From: Novosphingobium sp. PhB57
GTDB taxonomy: Bacteria; Pseudomonadota; Alphaproteobacteria; Sphingomonadales; Sphingomonadaceae
Length of the DNA: 64,000 nucleotides
Direction: 5' to 3'
NCBI RefSeq assembly: GCF_004342985.1
Contig: NZ_SMBO01000001.1
Coordinates: forward strand, 1 to 64,000
Positions within the stretch are counted from its first letter, which is position 1; every line of letters starts with the position of its first letter. Below, in pieces: positions 60,896 to 64,000 of the stretch. The position numbers and the translations under genes were made by a program. Below the pieces are notes generated by a model. That model was not told the origin of the DNA and made no database searches. It saw nothing but the letters and a program-made list of their open reading frames with translations.

Positions 60896-61672
60896 TCAGG
60901 CTATAATCACCTTCACCCCGAGATCCCGCAGTCGATCCGCCATGTCCTGCGGGATCCCTTCATCGGTGACGATGGTATCCACTTCGTCCAACCCGCAGAC
61001 GATCGCGCCCGACGAGGAGCGGAACTTCGAGCTGTCGACGAGGAGCACGACTTCCTCCGCACGGTCCATGAACCGGCGCTCGGCGGCGACCAGGATCACG
61101 TCCTGTTGCATCACCCCCTGCGGGCCTACCGCCGCCGCGCCCATGAACAGCTTGGGCGCGTGGAAGCGCGGCATCGAGTCTTCGCCCGCCGGGGCCAGGA
61201 CGATGTTCTGCTCGCGAAACACCGTGCCCGAGGGCAGCAGCACGCGCGTGCCCGTCTGGGGAAGCAGGGCGTGGACGATGTGCAGCGAGTTGGTGAGCAC
61301 CTGCATGTCCAGCCCGTCGAGATAGGGGCACATCTGGAGCGTGGTGGTGCCCCCGTCGATCATGATCCCCTCGCTCGGCCGGCAGAGCCTGGCCGCGGCG
61401 CGGCCGATGGCCTGCTTGGCGGGCAGGTGCTGGGTGATGGACTGCTCGAAAGGCGTGCCCGCCAGACCCAGGGGGTTCTCCGGCTTGTCGTCTTCCGGCA
61501 GCTTGGCGCCGCCATGGACGCGCTGGATGCGGCCGGATTCCTCCAGCCGCGTCAGGTCGCGCCGGATCGTTGCGGGCGAGGCGTCGAGCTGGGCTTCGAG
61601 AGCGCGATAGCTCACGAAGCCCGTGTCGGCGACGGCCTCCAGTATCAGGCGTTCGCGTTCCTCGGCGTGCAT
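60896..61672 (-). CDS. DeoR/GlpR family transcriptional regulator
   Basis: This 258-aa sugar-phosphate-type repressor has an N-terminal HTH (MHAEERERLILEAVADTGF, VSYRALEAQLDASPATIRRD, LTRLEESGRIQRVHGGA) and a DeoR C-terminal sensor domain (IMIDGGTTTLQM, VLTNSLHIVHAL, VLLVDSSKF, VDTIVTDEGIP). The start at 61672 gives the canonical family N-terminus; the open frame running further to 62839 overlaps the MFS gene and is spurious. It overlaps the MFS stop by 28 bases, so it is the last gene of the lactate-type dehydrogenase/MFS operon and probably regulates it. Confidence 0.93.
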   Translation of the reverse strand: MHAEERERLILEAVADTGFVSYRALEAQLDASPATIRRDLTRLEESGRIQRVHGGAKLPEDDKPENPLGLAGTPFEQSITQHLPAKQAIGRAAARLCRPSEGIMIDGGTTTLQMCPYLDGLDMQVLTNSLHIVHALLPQTGTRVLLPSGTVFREQNIVLAPAGEDSMPRFHAPKLFMGAAAVGPQGVMQQDVILVAAERRFMDRAEEVVLLVDSSKFRSSSGAIVCGLDEVDTIVTDEGIPQDMADRLRDLGVKVIIA

Positions 61673-62949
61673 GCGACTTGTGCTTCCTTCTGGGGAGCCA
61701 GGCCGGGATTGGCCTGTTCCGCTTCGAGCTGTTCCAGCGACTTGCCTTCGTTGCGAGGCGCCCAGAGTGCGCCGATGATCCCGCTGATGACAAGGAAGCC
61801 GGTAAGAATCCAGGCCAGGTTCGTAAAGCCCGTGGCATTGAGCATGGGCACGAAGAAGCTGAACACGCCCAGGGAGATACGCACGATGGCGAAGCAGACG
61901 CCCTGCGCGGTGGAGCGCAGCATCGTCGGGAACATCTCCGAGCTCCAGAGCTGGAAGAAGCTCTGCGCGCCGAAACCGCCGCCGAACTGGAGCAGGAACA
62001 CATAGAGCAGGGCCACCGGGATCGTCAGCGGCAGGATGGCCAGGAGCATCATGCCCGCGATCTGGATCACGGCCGAGATGATGAACAGCGTGCGCTGGTT
62101 CACCTTGTCCGACAGGCGCATGAACACGAACGTGACCGAGATCATGGCGACGAAGAACGAGACCGCCTGGATGGCGACGCTCTGCGCCTGGGTGGCCGCG
62201 CCCATGGTGCGCAGGATGTAGGGGAAGAAGAAGCCGTTGGTGCCGGCCCAGAGGTTCCAGAACCCGTACATGCCCACGAGGCCGAGGATCGAAGTGAGAT
62301 ACTTGCCCTTGAACAGCGAGGAGAAGGGCGGGCGCTTCACGTCCGATTTCTGCGCCTCCACCCAGCGCTCCGATTCCTTCATCTTCGAGCGCAGCAGGGT
62401 GAGGCCCAGCGCGATCACCACGAGATGGGCGAAGACGATCCGCGCGCCCAGCACGCCGAGCGAGGTTAGCGCCAGGCTCATCAGCAGGACCACGACCGGG
62501 CCGAGATACCACAGCGCCTGCGCCACGCCGGAATGCTTGCCGCGCTTGTTGTCCGGCGCCTGCTCGGCGATCAGCGACCAGCTGGCGGGAATGTCCGCGC
62601 CCACGGCGAGGCCGACGATCAGGAAGCCGACGACGATCATCCAGGGCGCCACCGCGAAGACCAGCATCGACATGCCGAGCGCGTAGATCAGCATGTCCCA
62701 CTGGTAGATCTTCTTGCGGCCCAGCTTGTCGCAGAGCCAGCCCCCGATCAGCGCGCCCACGCCCGCGCCGATGGCGTTGGGGCCGAAGGCGGCGATCAGG
62801 CCGACGAAGTCGTTGGAGAGGTGATAGCTCTCCTGCCACAGCGCGAGCGCGGCGGAGCCGGCGACGATCGAGCCGGCGTCGATATAGTTGGCAAGGCCGG
62901 CGAGTATGGTGTTGCGCCAGTTGTCCTCTTGCTCTGCGGTTTCCGTCAT
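61645..62949 (-). CDS. MFS transporter (sugar/organic acid type)
   Basis: This 434-aa, 12-span carrier has the signature GGWLCDKLGRKKIYQWDM in loop 2-3, a charged central loop (KMKESERWVEAQKSDVKRP) and FMRLSDKVNQRT in loop 8-9. The unusual C-terminal tail (EGKSLEQLEAEQANPG) extends into the DeoR start region. It is translated with the upstream dehydrogenase gene (2-bp gap) and may import that enzyme's hydroxy-acid substrate. Confidence 0.88.
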   Translation of the reverse strand: MTETAEQEDNWRNTILAGLANYIDAGSIVAGSAALALWQESYHLSNDFVGLIAAFGPNAIGAGVGALIGGWLCDKLGRKKIYQWDMLIYALGMSMLVFAVAPWMIVVGFLIVGLAVGADIPASWSLIAEQAPDNKRGKHSGVAQALWYLGPVVVLLMSLALTSLGVLGARIVFAHLVVIALGLTLLRSKMKESERWVEAQKSDVKRPPFSSLFKGKYLTSILGLVGMYGFWNLWAGTNGFFFPYILRTMGAATQAQSVAIQAVSFFVAMISVTFVFMRLSDKVNQRTLFIISAVIQIAGMMLLAILPLTIPVALLYVFLLQFGGGFGAQSFFQLWSSEMFPTMLRSTAQGVCFAIVRISLGVFSFFVPMLNATGFTNLAWILTGFLVISGIIGALWAPRNEGKSLEQLEAEQANPGLAPQKEAQVACTPRNANA

Positions 62950-62951
62950 TG

Positions 62952-64000
62952 TCAGGTCCCTCCCGCCAGGATCGTTCTGTCGATCTCTGCGATTTTCGTC
63001 GTGCCGGTGAGCGCCATGGCGACGCGCATCTCGGCCTCGATCAATTTGAGCATCTTGGTGACGCCGGCTTCGCCGCCTGCGGCAAGCGCCCAGGCCCAGG
63101 CCCGGCCGAGCAGCACGCCCTTGGCGCCGAGCGCGAGCATGCGCACCACGTCGAGGCCGGAGCGGATGCCGCCGTCGGCCAGCACGGTCATGCGGTCTCC
63201 CACGGCGTCGGCGATGGGCGGCAGGGCGCGGGCGCTCGACAGCACGCCGTCGAGCTGGCGGCCGCCGTGGTTGGAAACGACCAGGCCGTCAGCGCCAAGC
63301 GCGGCGGCTTCCTTCGCATCCTCGGGGTCGAGAATGCCCTTGATGACCAGCGGCCCCTTCCATTCCGAGCGGATGAAATCGAGATCGCGCCAGTTGATCG
63401 AAGGGTCGAAGTTGTTCCGCATCCAGGCGAAGAAGTCCTCGATGCCGGTCCGTCCCTGAAGCACCGGGGCGACATTGCCGAGCGTGTGCGGGCGGCCGTG
63501 GATGCCGACGTCCCAGGCCCATGCGGGCCGCGCGGCAGCCTGCGCGAAGCGCCAGGCCGCGCCTTTCAGGCCGCCGGTTCCGGCCAGGCCGGTGTGATAG
63601 TCGCGGTAGCGGCTGCCCGGCACCGGCATGTCGACGGTGAAGACCAGCGTGGAACAGCCCGCCTCGACTGCTTTCGCCAGCAGGTCCTTCATAAAGGCGC
63701 GGTCGCGGATCATGTAGAGCTGGAACCAGAAGGGCTTGGCCGCCGCCGATGCCACTTCGCCGATGGTGCAGGCGCCCACGGTGGAAAGCGTGAAGGGAAT
63801 GCCCGCCTTATCCGCCGCGCGCACCGCCTGGCACTCGCCGCGCCGGGCGTTGAGGCCGGCAAGGCCGATCGGCGCGAGCGCGACCGGCAGGGCCAGCTTC
63901 TGGCCGAACAGCTCGGTCGAGAGGTCGAGCTGCGACACGTCGCGCAGCACCCGCTGGCGCAGGGCGAGGTCGGCGAGGTCGGAGACGTTCCGCCGCAAGG
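62952..64000 (-). CDS. lldD: FMN-dependent alpha-hydroxyacid dehydrogenase (L-lactate dehydrogenase type), N-terminus outside window
   Basis: At least 349 residues of an LldD-like enzyme are present. The frame is open to the window edge, where it starts in (L)[17 protein letters not shown], so about 30 residues are missing. FMN/substrate motifs are [58 protein letters not shown] (flavin-stabilising Lys) and the catalytic His in [32 protein letters not shown] is also present. It oxidises L-lactate or a related 2-hydroxy acid (mandelate, glycolate) at the inner membrane. It heads the operon with the MFS and DeoR genes. Confidence 0.9.
   Translation of the reverse strand, partial: LRRNVSDLADLALRQRVLRDVSQLDLSTELFGQKLALPVALAPIGLAGLNARRGECQAVRAADKAGIPFTLSTVGACTIGEVASAAAKPFWFQLYMIRDRAFMKDLLAKAVEAGCSTLVFTVDMPVPGSRYRDYHTGLAGTGGLKGAAWRFAQAAARPAWAWDVGIHGRPHTLGNVAPVLQGRTGIEDFFAWMRNNFDPSINWRDLDFIRSEWKGPLVIKGILDPEDAKEAAALGADGLVVSNHGGRQLDGVLSSARALPPIADAVGDRMTVLADGGIRSGLDVVRMLALGAKGVLLGRAWAWALAAGGEAGVTKMLKLIEAEMRVAMALTGTTKIAEIDRTILAGGT

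Noticed and set aside
61673..62839. N-terminal extension of the DeoR frame to 62839
   Set aside because: It is an out-of-frame reading of the MFS gene. The canonical DeoR start MHAEERERLI lies at 61672.

Overview
The window is GC-rich, densely packed DNA from an alphaproteobacterium, most likely a sphingomonad (Novosphingobium/Sphingobium-like). The reasons are six TonB-dependent receptors (TBDRs), two FecI/FecR-type signalling sets, DUF6481 and DUF3060 proteins, a RegB/RegA pair beside a cyoABCD operon, and aromatic catabolism genes controlled by a LysR regulator. No rRNA operon, complete tRNA or CRISPR array was seen.

Left part (1-12262): this looks like the distal end of an integrated island. 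It starts with one end of an IS21-like element, which interrupts a hamB-type helicase gene just after its N-terminal region. The intact hamA gene of this Hachiman anti-phage pair follows. Next come a dicarboxylate/amino-acid symporter, an exported M20 amidohydrolase, a TBDR, an ECF sigma/FecR pair and a second, paralogous TBDR with a signalling (STN) domain. Together these resemble a scavenging module for an amino-acid conjugate. At 12242-12262 lies a 3' fragment of a tRNA-Ser gene without the rest of the tRNA, the usual mark of a tRNA-targeted attachment site.

Middle part (12263-31230): DUF6481, a spermidine-synthase-like protein, DUF3060, a siderophore-type TBDR behind a 43-nt palindrome, DUF4198, an AI-2E family transporter, a glutathione S-transferase, a CsbD-like small protein, a PL22 oligogalacturonate lyase-like protein with a hexanucleotide-encoded Ser-Gly linker, a large autotransporter, a second sigma/FecR/STN-TBDR operon, a ferredoxin-NADP reductase and a TetR regulator.

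RND region (31230-38131): a four-gene operon (unknown 133-aa protein, membrane fusion protein, RND pump, outer-membrane factor). The same 12-bp palindrome type overlaps the predicted promoters of both tetR and the operon, so control by this TetR is likely. The operon leader is long and structured and resembles a yybP-ykoY (Mn2+) riboswitch.

Right part (38149-64000): a TBDR and an MFS transporter; cyoABCD (cytochrome bo3 quinol oxidase), SURF1 and the RegB/RegA redox two-component system; then a LysR gene with a LysR-type box in front of a co-directional catabolic cluster (amidohydrolase, MhpA-like monooxygenase, GlcG-like protein, extradiol dioxygenase, FAH-family hydrolase, TBDR, membrane protein, esterase, Tat-exported GH1 glycosidase). 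The cluster looks like an outer-membrane-to-ring-cleavage pathway for an unidentified aromatic compound. The window ends with a convergent operon of an FMN alpha-hydroxyacid (lactate-type) dehydrogenase cut by the window edge, an MFS transporter and a DeoR regulator.
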